From Linyphia triangularis (Eukaryota > Arthropoda > Arachnida > Araneae > Linyphiidae): a stretch of DNA of 64,000 bases. Positions 25,538 through 37,474 of this stretch are shown here, one piece after another. The DNA is taken from positions 85,788,670 to 85,852,669 of the forward strand of contig OZ021729.1 in NCBI GenBank assembly GCA_963978545.1. Reading direction: 5' to 3'. Within the stretch, counting starts at the first letter, position 1. The number at the start of each line of letters is the position of its first letter. A program made the position numbers and the translations under genes. The notes beneath the pieces were generated by a model, which did not search any database, was not told the DNA's origin, and was given only the letters and a program-made list of their open reading frames with translations.

Positions 25538-25717
25538 GCCGACCAAACGGTATAGTGGTTAGCGTGCTGGCTTCTAGACCGCGAGGTTGCGGGTTCCGAG
25601 TCCCGTGTTAGGCATGGGTGTTTGTATATGTATGTTGGCTTGTCTAATGACGAATGTTTTCGGCGCATTATAGCCCTCGTGTTGCTGACGGCGCCAGATA
25701 ATCCGAAAACAACCAAC
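25538..25717 (+). mobile_element. SINE-1 copy
   Basis: Near full-length plus copy inserted at the end of a family-K repeat. Clean A- and B-box-like sequences; target duplication not evident. Confidence 0.9.
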
Positions 25718-25751
25718 TAGTATTTAAATTGATCAGTAATGAACGATTAGA

Positions 25752-26040
25752 CCAGCGTTCGTCATTAACTTTTAGAGGCGGGCCGCATGACTAAGGTAGA
25801 AGCTTTTCGCAGGGCCTGATACACCAATGTATGTCTTGCTCCCTACCATGACAAAAATGAGACGCCACAGCTAATTGGCACAAAACCATGAGGAAGTCAT
25901 AATAAATTGGCCAAGCAGTGGATATTGCATCTGAAAAAAAAAATAGTACTAGGTCTACAGAAAAGAAAAACTTTGAGGATAGCTCCAAAGCGACTACTTA
26001 GTGGTAGTTAAAGGCAAAACCCTTCCCATCAAAACACAAC
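25752..26040 (+). repeat. Repeat family J
   Basis: Intact counterpart of the split copy at 20 kb; its 3' portion (GACTACTTAGTGGTAGTTA) is also recognisable at 21061-21130. Confidence 0.65.
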
Positions 26041-26725
26041 GACCCCCCCCCCCCCCCTTCTGCTGAGAATAGACAGAAAAAGAGAAGGGGGGGGGGGAAG
26101 AAATACCTTGTCATTTCTCCCCTGGTTGTTAAAAGAGCCTCCATCTAGAAATTGGTGGATGATAAAAATTCCCGCCGTGGTGATAATAGGAGATGGTGTT
26201 ATTTTTAGTGCCCTTTTTCCTGAGGGCTTTACGACATCGTAATAAAAAAAATAAAAAGGAAATGTTGTCCTCTCCTTTTTGAAATGAACGATGTCAATCT
26301 GTTCGGAATGGTCGCGAAAGACTTTTGGTGAAAAGACTCACTTTGATGACTTGTGCTTTCGAGTTCTTATGTGGCTTTTCTATTGCCGGTGGTTATTCTA
26401 GAAACCCTTTTTTTGTACAGAAATATCATTTTCGGGGCTCTTGACTGTTGAATTATTTTTACGACCTTTTGAAATTAAAAACAACCGCAAATGTGTTGCA
26501 AATTTGAGTTTCTATGCTTCTAGGTTTTTTTTTATTATTATTTTTTATGACAACATTAAATAAAAAAGAATTTATATTGCGTAAAAAAAATGGTTTTTTT
26601 TTTGTTTTTTTTTATAACAGAATGAAATTTATTAGCATTTTGAATTTTTCATTTCACTAGAACTATTTAACGGCTACGTAGTCCCAAAGGTTTTTCATTT
26701 AAGATCTAGGCTAATAATAATATAA
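26041..26725. other. No gene; C- and G-runs at the start
   Basis: A 15-base C run (26043) and a 12-base G run (26086) bracket about 30 bp and could pair. Confidence 0.5.
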
Positions 26726-28017
26726 CTAGGGGGCTCAGCCCCCTGCTCGCTGACGCTCGCCAACCCCCTGGATTGCTATGCAATCCCCTTGGCTCGCTTT
26801 GCTCGCCTCAAAGTGAAGCGTCAGCTGCATAATGATATGAAACTGAAAACGTTTTGTTATTTATGAAGAGAATACTTACCACGTCATTATCCTACTGCTG
26901 CCGAGACGCTTTAAGCAGGGACAGTGTGGCAACGTAATAAAAAGTTATTGGAAAACCACAAAAATAAACAGTTTTGTACATATATTTAAAAAAGATCGGT
27001 TATTTCATTGAACAATTAAAATTTACGGGACTGGTTTCGTATGAAGCGCCAAAATAATTAAAGTTGCTTATCGAAATTTCCTAACGAAGCAATCATATGT
27101 TCGCATAATCTTTTTTGCGATTCTTAGAAGATAAAATAAAACAAAGAAAGGCCAATTATCCGGCATTCAATCAACCGGAATTTTTCGAAAATCAAATTTG
27201 GTGAGAAAATTAACCCTATTTTGTAAAAAAAAAAAATTTAATTTCATATGAGATTTTGAAGTTGATTGGATGGTTTTAGTCGTTATTTTGATAGTTTTTC
27301 ATTCGTAATAGTTGAATTTGTACTGATTAGAAATGAATATAGGTTCAGATTTACTGCACAATACCTCTTAGCGACTTTTTGAAAGTTGTCGATTTACCGC
27401 TGAATGCAACCCGGCGACCTCCGGAACATGTTTCAGCAGATAACTTTCTCGAAAAGTCTGGTTTATCCGAAATTCTAATCCAAAAGAAATGTACATATCT
27501 TGGACCTATTTATTCTTGCATCATCGTAACTATTAAATTAATCTATATATTTAATAGGCAATACGTTTTTTGGGGTTAGTCCGTCCGCCTAAACTGCTCA
27601 ATCAATTTCAAACCAACAACAAACCCGTTGCTAATTTTAAAACTTTTTTAAACTCTTCGTTTCAAAGTTGATTTTTTCTGTTTTTCTGAAGCATTTTTGT
27701 ATTAGAGTAATTATTATTTTGAAGTATTTCTATCCAGAAAATGCCTCGCGTTGGACGTCGCGTCGTCGGGTTTGTTGTTTACATTCGTAAGGATGTTGCC
27801 ATTCATATATTCAAAATCATTGAGGCTTTGTAGTAGCTTAATGAGGAAAAATATTGAAATTTAACTAATTAATGAAGTGTTAATAAATTATTTTGGCACG
27901 TTTTGGTAAATCTACAGCTTATTTCCTTTAAAATGACACTTTGATCATTGAAATTGGTTGAGCAGTTTAGGCGGACGGACTAACCCCAAAAAACGTATTG
28001 CCTATTAAATATATAGA
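26726..28017 (-). mobile_element. Helitron-like element with internal inverted 5' end
   Basis: On the minus strand it begins TCTATATATTTAATAGGCAA at 28017 and ends with the GGGGGC...GCCCCC hairpin and CTAG at 26726, flanked by A and T. At 27542-27772 it contains a second copy of the same 5' terminus in opposite orientation, so the 27542-28017 part is a head-to-head pair. No Rep/helicase seen. Confidence 0.82.
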
Positions 28018-28062
28018 TCTAGAACTTTACTTACTGTCATTTGGGTCATTTTTGGCTCGGTA

Positions 28063-28218
28063 TAGGTTTTGTTTTGTTTTGAAACTACCGACTGTCTATT
28101 TCTGCCACTTATAAGGTGCTTAACACAGCCAAATACGTCTCGTAATTTTGAGCATCTAGAAGAATACGAGATCGAAGTCTTCTAGTGTAAACCCCTCTCT
28201 CCGACCCCACCACACCAA
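28063..28218 (-). mobile_element. SINE-2 tail fragment
   Basis: It matches 58581-58739 almost base for base (GACTGTCTATTTCTGCCACT onward) but lacks the tRNA-like head, so it is a 5'-truncated copy. Confidence 0.85.
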
Positions 28219-28229
28219 CGAGAGGACAT

Positions 28230-28850
28230 CGGTATGGGTTATATCATTGTTCATGTATTGCATTGTTGTTTGGCTGTGTATGTCGATGGCGGGTAAATCT
28301 GAGGAGGCCTAGTTAACCTCCTTACCGTCATCCAATCGGGTTGAAACTTGGCAGATAGATTCGATGTCAATGACAATGCATTCTATCAAATTTTAGGCAC
28401 TGCCATTAAAAGGTAGCTTTTACGTAATAATAATAATCCAACTTGGTGTCATCCAATACACTGAAACAGCATTTAACCGATCATTGAAGATACTCTTTCC
28501 TGTTGCCAAAATTATTTCAGTAAATAATAAAATTTTAATCAGAATAAATAAAAGATATTTGGATGTGAATGCATAAATTCGCATTCATTTTTGATAAATA
28601 AATTTTGAAATGTAGTTTACCGCATATTCTGCTGATTGAAATGCTTTTAATATTTAAAATTAGATGCAAACATCAAGCACACGCTGACAACATAAACGGG
28701 GCTTTGTTAATTGGTTGGTTTAAGTTTAACTGCACAAGGGCAACACTTGCGCGAGTTGCGATATTAATGAACATAAAAATTGGCAATGCACATAAAGGAT
28801 TTATATTAAAAGCTTTGTTTTTATGGATGATATCATTGTTAATGTATTGC
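28230..28850 (+). repeat. Family A copy
   Basis: Plus orientation, with a short insertion around 28715-28765 relative to other copies. Confidence 0.8.
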
Positions 28851-30173
28851 ATTTCCCTTCTCTGTGCAGCTAATTTTTGGGTGTAAGATTTAAGATGATT
28901 GTAATATGTTAAAAGTAAGGAACAACACTCGATGTCTGAACCCTAAAATAAATGTGTTAGTTAAATAAATGATTTTTTTTTTTTGTATTTCTTTAATACC
29001 TCAAATTTACTATCTCTCTCTGCATTTCCATTATGAAAACGTATATTGCCAAACCTTCTAAGGTTGTGTTAACAGTGAACATTCTCAGATCATCAAAGAG
29101 AGTGGATGACGTTTCCCTAAAGAAATTGATGTGTATAAAAAGCTTAAATAAGCTCACCTTCAATTTCACACTAAGCATATATTTATCAGAATAATAGTTT
29201 TGCGCAATAACTTTTTTATATCTGGGTAAGACTTTTCGTTCACCCAGTATCTTATTCATATATTTTCATCGTTCCTTTCTTTATTTCTATATAGTAATCA
29301 TATTCATTTTATTCCAGAACTTCGAATAAAGCCACTGGCATTATGAAGGATATTAACAACACCGGCAATAATATTTAAAGGTCAGAAGATATGAAACATA
29401 CCTGCGGAAATTATACTTTGAAAATTCCGGAACTTTCTAACAAACTTGATTGAGAAGTACATGCTGGTTCCGATTCGGTATCCAAAAATGTTTTCTAAGA
29501 AGCATAAATACGAAGTTCAGCAATACAAATCTCATCAAATAAGTATAAAGACATAATGTAAATAAAAGCAAATGCATTTTCAAGAAATTATCGTCAATAC
29601 AAGTTGATTTAATATCTAAAATAATTTAAAGTCAAAGATATGCTTACGCATTTCACTCATGCACATGGCTATCACATATTAAAAAAAAATATTTTTGAAT
29701 ATTTAAGTGCTTTTATACAAAAAAAAAATTCTTCTTCAGAGCTATACAGTTTTTGGAACAAAATTTAATATAAAACTTAACTCGACACATCTTGACGTAA
29801 AGCATCACTTGAAAGACAACGTGCGTACTAACTGAATGATATAAATATTTACTGATAACTAGATATATAAAGATCAACAGATTTAGATTTGGATTATAAA
29901 TAGAAACTTGGTCATCAAGCAAATGTACATCTTCGCAAGATCATATAAATCTTTCTCTTGCAATAAATTCCTAAGTCGAAGTTAAAAAAAAAAAAAAAGG
30001 AAAAAAAAAACAGTCTCTATAATGTCCTAGAAATGTGGTCAAATGTATTCATTCAACATAAGAAAACAAACCTCTACACTTTGCGTGTAACTTCCACAAA
30101 GGAACCTTGCACGAAAACAAAGGAAACATTTCCCGCTTCTTCGAAAATGTGAACAAATGCACCTAAAATAAGC
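28851..30173. other. 5' flank of exon 1, no promoter recognised
   Basis: AT-rich. No clear TATA/initiator or upstream exon identified; the transcription start of the RGK gene is not located. Confidence 0.5.
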
Positions 30174-31711
30174 ATGTCTTCAATTCGACAGCAGGAACAG
30201 GTGATGAAGTCGCCCATCCCTCGCAGTCGCAGCGACTTCAGCTACGTCGGCCTCACTCCGCGAGAGAAACGGTGGACCACAGACTTCTCTCTGCTTCTTC
30301 CTCCTTTTCCAAGAGACACCTCAGGATACTCTCGCCTGGCAGAATCCCCCGTCACCCACCAGCCCAAACCACGACAGGAGGAGACACCACTTGACAATCG
30401 TACTCACCAACTGAATACCCACGCTTCCTCCAGTCCCAAAGATGAATGCAAACAAACCAAAACGCTGGAACCTCACTCTTGTATCAATCGAATCCACCAA
30501 AAGCCTTCCTCAAGACCAAACACTGATACCACTGCAATATTGCAAACTCACACTTCTAGACCTACCAGTGAATATGTACCATTAAGCAAAAGCCAAGCAG
30601 CAGAGTCTTACGCTTGCTCAATATCCAACACTAATGATATGAAATCTCCAGCACTGGAACCTCACGCATCCATACCAACTATTGAGGGCACTGAATCCAA
30701 AACCTTAGGTCAAAACCAAACACTGGAGCCTCAACTTTCAAGGCACTATCCGACAAGTAAGGGAATCATACCTACAACGACGCTATGTCAAAACCAGATA
30801 CCACAACAGCACCGCACTTCTTCAAGAACAACGAGTGAAGGATTCGAACCCAGAACACTGGGTCGAAGCCAAACACTGGAACTCCATTCTACAAGACACA
30901 TCAATCCAATTAGTGAAGGAGTCGAACCTAGAACAATTGGTCGCAGCCAGACGGCAGAACTTGTTACCTCTCAATCAATCAATTTCAACGAAGTAAAGCG
31001 GACCAAACCAGTTGTTAGAAAAAGCCCAACATTGGAGCCTTATAATCCCAAGTGCAACTCAACGAGTGGTTCAAAAAAGTTATATCCGACGGTGGAACTC
31101 AGTTCAATCGGTGGTTCACTGGCAATCACAAGGATAATTAATCCCTCTACCCATCCACTCGCAAATGAAGTGACTATTCCCACCCACTCAACACTCGAAA
31201 GTGGTCGTAACCAACGGCCTAATCCTTTTACATCTGAATCTTCTCGTTCATACGTGACAACATCCGAAGCAAGTAATCATCTCAATTGCCGTTCAACTAC
31301 ACCTGAAGGCAGTCGCCACCTCAATTGTCACGTTTCGACACCAGAAGTAAGTCGCCACCTCAATGCTCATCAATCGAGTCGCCAGCCCACGTCCCCACCT
31401 CAAGCCAGCCGCCACTTAACACCTGAAGCAAGTCGTCACTTGATGGCGATTCGCAAAAGTCCCACCATGGACTCGCGAACCCTGAGGTACAGCCCTCTCC
31501 TCAGCCAGCACATCATCAGTAGAAGTCCGACTTTGGACCCAGGGGTCCTGAGCAGAAGTCCTCGCAGGAGTCCTTTAGTTGGACGAGTGGCGTCTTCCGA
31601 GGTAGTGAGGTCACAGTCAATGAGGTCACTGCGCAGGGCCATGGACAGAAGTCCGGCTAAAATTCGGAACTCGGAAAGTGCACAGACTGACATTACTTGT
31701 CCCATTCACAG
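30174..31711 (+). CDS. Rgk: RGK-family GTPase, exon 1 (long disordered N-terminus)
   Basis: First coding exon, 512 full codons plus two bases. The ATG at 30174 has A at -3 and an in-frame TGA at 30150, so it is the first usable start. The exon ends at CAG|GTGAGT (donor 31712); reading on gives an immediate stop, so splicing is required. The product is rich in Ser, Pro, Thr, Arg and has no globular domain or signal peptide. Two motif series stand out: TLEP/TLEL-type repeats (about residues 95-290) and a ladder of SRHL repeats (EASNHL, EGSRHL, EVSRHL, QASRHL, EASRHL at about 364-422), followed by RSP-type Ser-Pro motifs (425-500). Codon use is clearly more GC-rich than the flanks. Assignment to the GTPase gene rests on phase: two leftover bases match the one base needed at exon 2. 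RGK proteins commonly have variable N-terminal extensions; this one is long. Its function is not evident from sequence. Confidence 0.8.
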
Positions 31712-33465
31712 GTGAGTGATACATATGCATTAACTTCACAATGGTGCTCCCTTCTTCAGAATAGATAAAATTTTACATTATGGTATTAGCTTAACTCAAC
31801 TTCATTAGACTAAGTTAAAAATCCAGGCATATTCCAAATACGTGTCAAAAGTTGAAGATACTATATAGCTTAACATTGAATAAGTATATATTATGAGATT
31901 TGGTCTAACATTCATTAAATATCATTAAGTCTAAAGCAGGCCCAGAATAATGAATGTGCACGGGACATCATACCCTTGGTAGTGGATACTCGTCAAAAGA
32001 GCCGGCCAATTCGCTTGCTTTCAATTCAAGTCTTTACTAGCCAAACCGTGAAAAGAATAAACCGTTTAAATTAAGGGCTTATAGTTTAACATATGTAATT
32101 TAATTTTGTAATTATTAAATTATGTTGTAGTTAAGTATTATGTGCTATATATGTCAACATTATTATCAAGGTTCTGTCGCATTTTCATAATAAATACTTC
32201 CGTTTTCAAGATCCCTTAATCCTATTATTCCAAAACCTTTCAGAGTAGGTGTATTATTCATGATCAAAATGTATGGACCAAGCGAAGACCCCATCTGAAA
32301 CATGATGACTAGCTCAATCTAAGAGATTATGAGCGTAATTTCAGCCTCAAACCCCAACGAGACATTTTGTTGAATTGATAATGGACATTTTCTAAGCCAA
32401 GGCGCGACACTATGCATTTTAAGCAAGGTGTCCTCGCTTTAAAATGTAGCGGTGTTGATGTCATCATACGGGGCAATTGTGATAGGTAAACTAGAAATTA
32501 GTTTCCCATTTCGGACCATTCACGTCCATAATCTGGCCCCAGATGGTGTCATTTTTAGTTAAGTAAGCATGTATTATACGACTAAATTATACGCGCCTTG
32601 AAGCTAAGCAGTCTTCCGAGGATGTCAATTTTGGAACGCCGCCAAATGCACCCCCTTTCCAAGAAACTTTGTGAACTTTTCGAATTATCGAAAAACTAAT
32701 TAGAGTGTGTGTTTGCACAGGATTTTATTCAGGCAACGATAGACAAACTAATTATTCCTTGAGAAAGCTCATTTGTAGACTCTTACTATCTGTGGTTTGC
32801 GGAGGTAATCAAAGCCTTTTATCGAATCTGAAAGTACACACACTCAAATCACTTTTCCACATGTTTGGTAAGTAGTTAGGAATATGAACGTAAGGAAAAT
32901 CATAACAGTTGAAACACTCTTAAGTTGAAATTTGAGTAAAAATCCGGGTTTTTTTTTTTTTATGTTGTAGGGATATGCTGTAATATTTTGGGGATTTTCT
33001 TAATGGTGTATTTGAGATCTCTTCATTGTATTTTTGAGATTTTCTTATTGTTAGATACCATAAAAGAAAATATCTCTTTCGGATTATTTTATTGTTCATA
33101 GAATACGTAATATAAAATCAAGAAAAAAATTGCAAATCTTGCCTGATTAGATTTAACTTTAAGTCTTAGATTAAATAGTGTGCTATATCTTCGGTTCTAA
33201 AAGTCAAATATTGCAGTTTGCATCGAATTAATCTATTTATGGTTCTTTTGATGACTGGTGGAATTTTTTTTCACTATGAGCTGTTTACTAAGTAAATTAA
33301 ACTTAACAAATTTCTATACGATCCCCTATTTTTTAGCTTTTCATTCAATCTAGAAGAGTTTGTTTATCCTAATTTCAGTTCATTTTCTTGAAAAGCACGC
33401 CCCTGATGAGCTATTGGCAAATCTCAATATTGAGAAACGTTATTTACAAGTCCCGAGCTATTAAC

Positions 33466-33630
33466 GCCGACCAAACGGTACAGTGGTTAGCTTCTAGACC
33501 TCGAGGTCGAGTTCCGTGTTCGGCATGGGTGTTTGTAAATGTGTGTTGGCTTGTCTAATGACGAATGTTTCGGTGCATTATAGCCCTCGTGTTGCTGACG
33601 GCGCCAGATAATCTGAAAACAACCAACCAA
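33466..33630 (+). mobile_element. SINE-1 copy in intron 1
   Basis: Plus copy with a small deletion in the tRNA-like part (GTGGTTAGCTTCTAGACC). Perfect 14-bp duplication CCCGAGCTATTAAC at 33452-33465 and 33631-33644. Confidence 0.94.
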
Positions 33631-35030
33631 CCCGAGCTATTAACAGAGGTAAACGAACGCTTGTTTTATGACGCTACATGTATTTGTCTAATATTATTCG
33701 GAAACCACTTAAATTTATTGTATCATTTAACAAAAGGCGAACACAAATTTAGCGAAGAAACTCGATCAGAAATGAACTTTAACCCATTAAAGACTTTGAA
33801 ATGGATAAACGGTCATTGTTTTTAACTTTTACCTTTGTTTATTTAGATCATTTAAGGTATATTTTGAATTTTTCAGACATTTTTGGAAAGTTATGTTTTT
33901 TTTTTATTTAAAAAAAAAAAGCACAACACAATCGCAATTTATTAGCAAAGAAAAAGACAAAAATTTCGATTGGCAATGTTTCTTGCCCACCGTCGTTAGT
34001 GGGTTAATGTAACATAATTAACAAAGTTGAAGGTGACCAACTTCATACGTAGTGAAATTAAGATCGGAAACAAAAATTAGCTTAAATTAAAATTGCTTAA
34101 AAATTGACAAATATAATTGTTACATTATTATTATTATATCTGGTATTGACAAAATACTTGATACTAATTATACTAATTAGGTGACACTTATCTATAATCA
34201 TAAAACAAAGAGTCTGTATCTGTCTGTGTGTGTGTCTGTCTATGGATCTATAGAAAGCTACTTAAAGTAGGAATAGAGCTCTGAAATGTTCAACATAAGT
34301 AGTTTTGGCTTTCAAATTGTAACTTTGACAAACAGAATGTTAAAATTTAAAAAATTTAATTTGTTTTCGTAACTGTTCGTATTTAAAAAAAAAAAAAAAA
34401 AGTCTTCTAATAAGGCTTCAGCTTTGAAGTTTCCAACTTAAGTAATTTTAGCCTTCTAATTGGAATTTTAATAAGCAGAATGTTAAATTTTGATTAGTTG
34501 TTTAATAACCTTTATTATTTAATAAAATCAGGTGTTTTTGGTTACCATATCTTAAATCAAGAATTATTTTTTATGTGTCAAAATGAATTTTGCATTCTTT
34601 TAAAAATTATTTCTTCAGACTTCAACTTTGGCTCTAAAAGCGCTTAAAAAAAACATTCCATCACCAACGGCGTAGGACAATTCTGATCAAGGCAGATGAG
34701 TACGACGCGACGTTGACAGTTTCAACAAAACTTTAAATTAAATTGATTATTTCATTTTTTCCCCCTTGATATTTGTGGGCCTTTTCAATGGTCGAAAAAG
34801 AGTATGGGGGCCAACGACTTCAAAAGCTCTACCAATCAAATGAACTATTTTCATTTCGAGTGATGCAGAGTTTTAGAATTAGAACGGAGGAGCACCAATC
34901 ATCAGACAAATTGATTATTATAGTTGGCCGAGTACGACTATGACAACTCAAATAAATTACCAATAAGTAAAATTTTAATTTCCTGGGTCATAGGAAGGAG
35001 CCTTACAATTGGCCGAGATAAGAACTTGGT

Positions 35031-35400
35031 TGTTATGAATTTTTCCACTGAGGCAATGATGGCACAGTTTTTAAGATAAAAACTACTATTTATTCACTTC
35101 AGAAAACTCAAAATTTATTCAAAGGCAACAGTGTAATCACTCCCAAGCTTCAACAAAAACAACTTCGAATACAGCGATTATACAAGCAATAGGTAAACAA
35201 AGCGATCAGCTTTCATCGAAGTCCGAAGTCAATCTAAAAACTTTCCCGATCTCCAGTCTTATTTATACTTGGCGCGAGAGGACATTCTCGAAATATCCAG
35301 CCAATTCGTCGAAGAAGAAACTTCTCGAAATTTCTCGATTGCTTTAGGTGTTGCCACCTTTTTCTAACCTGTATAATCGCTGTTAATAAATAAATAAAAA
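35031..35400 (-). mobile_element. LTR-like fragment in intron 1
   Basis: Minus strand: AGTATAAATAAGACTGG (about 35262) followed about 160 bp later by GAATAAATTTTGAG (about 35110). Same logic as the first fragment; borders are approximate and no duplication is proven. Confidence 0.35.
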
Positions 35401-35480
35401 AAAGATAAAATAAATTCCAATAGAATTTTAAAATAATACGTCACTATTTACACTATATACAGACAATTTGTGCAGCATTA

Positions 35481-35965
35481 TACAGAGCCACTCGAGTGGG
35501 AAACGCGCTTCTGTCTCCTAGAAAACCCTCGGGACAACCTTACTTGAGCCTTGAGTAGGATAGATCCTTCCGCGTCAAGATATAGTTCCAGACAAATCAC
35601 AACTTTTAGAGTAATATCAATAAACTGCGCACATAGTTTTATGTTAAACTTAAATATATGTTGATAGCAAAAAGAAAATATGCGCTTATAAGTTTAAGTT
35701 TTAACTAATATTTTAGTTTTATACCCCCGGATACTGTAAGAGTTTTGACGATTCGGCCACAAATCGTTCCAATCAGCCAATCAGGACGTAGTAAAACCGG
35801 TTCACACATCTTTGCAGCGTATTCAATGAGCTCAAGTAAACTTGTCCCAATGTATAGAGGTTGCGTCCTGTCGCTCAAACCCTAAGCGAAGTATGCAATC
35901 CTATATGGAGCTTATTATACTGAGCCACAGCAGTAGCACGCGTTCGCCACTCGAGTGGCTCTGTA
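35481..35965. mobile_element. TA-flanked element K, complete copy
   Basis: Ends TACAGAGCCACTCGAGTGG and its complement, flanked by TA (35479-35480 and 35966-35967). The interior is shared with 24540-25537. 485 bp, no coding. Confidence 0.8.
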
Positions 35966-36126
35966 TAATAAGGCCCTAAGTGTCTCTTCAGTAACTTCTG
36001 ACATTTCTTCTGTTACAAAGAAAGCATGAATGGTTCTAATATCCAGAAAAAAGATATCTACTTTATAAAATTTGGACAGCAATGTATTGCATATATCATG
36101 CTTATGATGAATTGTCCAGTCTTTAT

Positions 36127-36462
36127 CATCGATATAGATAAACAACTGGATAGACTGCTCCATTGTCAATGCAAAGAGAAAAACGCGCCGGGGATTGCGA
36201 AGCTGGTGGGAAGATTAACTTATCGCAGTTCACTTTTATAGTTGGATGGAAATGCGAAAAACCTCGTAAAATGCTAGAGTATATATTTTTTTTGCACGTT
36301 ATTGCTAATTAAGGTCTACTATTGACATTTCTGCTGTGTACAACCCAAAATTTTATTTTCAATCCTCGACAATCCGTATTTTTTATACCCCCAACGGCAT
36401 CTGGCAACGGCTTCATTTTCCCAGCGTTAAGCAGTCTATCCAGTTGTTTATGTATATCGATG
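36127..36462. mobile_element. hAT-type MITE L, copy 1 (intron 1)
   Basis: Ends CATCGATATAGATAAACAAC / inverted at the right (GTTGTTTATGTATATCGATG). Perfect 8-bp duplication GTCTTTAT at 36119-36126 and 36463-36470, fitting nTnnnnAn. 336 bp, no coding. Confidence 0.88.
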
Positions 36463-37166
36463 GTCTTTATAACGACAGTAGCCATCATCACGCGACTAGT
36501 GATTGGCAAACCCAGACATTACAAGAACCAAAGATCAGAAGTACAACGATTAAGATGTCTTTTGAGTCCCCAAATTTCGTGTCGAGGACCATGCATTCGG
36601 GTTAAACTAGCTACTAGCAAAGATATCGTGATAGGGATAATCTTATTTATTGATAAATTTGACTTCCCTCAAATGGAGAGCCTCAGTTTGGCGACTATTG
36701 AGATCCACTCTATCAGGCGGAAGCTATTTTCCTTATTCTCGTGGGGCACGTGACATCACATAACCGGTTGTGCTCTACAATGCCAACCAAAATCTCACCG
36801 AAATCGCCACTTTTCACCGCGAAATTTGATCAGTGTTATTAGTAAATAAGAACTACACTTTTAGTCAATATATATTTCCGAATGCCTAAAATCTATTTAG
36901 AAGGTCTGTTTAGTGAAATAATCGATTGAAAGTTGACTATTTACAGTTTAATTGCAATATACTCGCCGATTCCCATTGACACCTATATGCTTTATACAAG
37001 CCAGCCTTCTGCCCACCCGAAATGTCTTAAAAACCGTTTTTCAACTCTCCTAAGATGCTTTGTGGATAAACATGGCCCTCGTCTATTTTATTCCATTGGG
37101 CGAACGTGTACGGCGATTTGAACTGCTTGCCAATCACATTCACCGTCTTTCTTCTGTGTGACGTAG

Positions 37167-37403
37167 GGCGTTCCCATTGGTCGAGGCGGACGAGTACGAT
37201 GCCGATGATTTCCGCCGCCTCCGCAACTTCAGCGTGACCAACAAGGGCGTGATCAACTGGGGCGACTCTTTCCGGTCGCAATCCCTCACTTCCGTTCCCG
37301 CCCTTTCCAGCAGCAGCAGCCAATGGGATGTCGCGTCAACAAAGTCCTATCCGATGACGTCATCGAACTCGCAGTGGGCATGCAACAACAGGACACCTCA
37401 AAG
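37167..37403 (+). CDS. Rgk: RGK-family GTPase, exon 2 (basic/phospho-site block)
   Basis: The exon starts after the acceptor ending GTGACGTAG (pyrimidine-rich CTTTCTTCT upstream) and ends before donor GTAAAT at 37404. An in-frame TGA at 37159 shows that it cannot extend upstream. It is 237 bp, phase 2 in and phase 2 out, encoding about residues 513-592. The peptide contains RLRNFSVTNKGVINWGDSFR, which matches the conserved block found just before the GTPase core in RGK proteins (known from the family; several vertebrate members bind 14-3-3 through phosphoserines in the N- and C-terminal flanks). It continues as a Ser-rich linker and ends in TPQR, joining directly to YRVAIIG of exon 3. A mariner-derived foldback element begins only 72 bp after the donor. 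Confidence 0.87.
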
Positions 37404-37474
37404 GTAAATTTCTTCTTTATCTATACATTTTGTGTTGAAAATAGACTGTAAAAATCCAGATTAAAATTTATATG

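Larger units (their letters stand above)
31712..37166 (+). other. Intron 1 of the RGK gene
   Basis: It runs from GTGAGT to the TAG acceptor, 5455 bp, phase 2. It contains a SINE (33466-33630), an LTR-like fragment, a TA-flanked MITE (35481-35965) and a hAT-type MITE (36127-36462). The stretches 31712-33451 and 33645-35030 hold no gene that I can recognise; 34210-34250 has a short GTCTGT-rich microsatellite, and 32455-32605 is distantly repeated at 2185-2335. Confidence 0.8.

Noticed and set aside
28605..28886. 93-codon frame
   Set aside because: Lies within a family-A repeat; not open in other copies.
31436..31705. 89-codon minus-strand frame over exon 1
   Set aside because: Antisense shadow of the real exon; no recognisable domain.
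36322..36753. 143-codon frame in intron 1
   Set aside because: It overlaps the hAT-type MITE 36127-36462 and has no domain; the MITE copy at 61.6 kb does not keep the frame.
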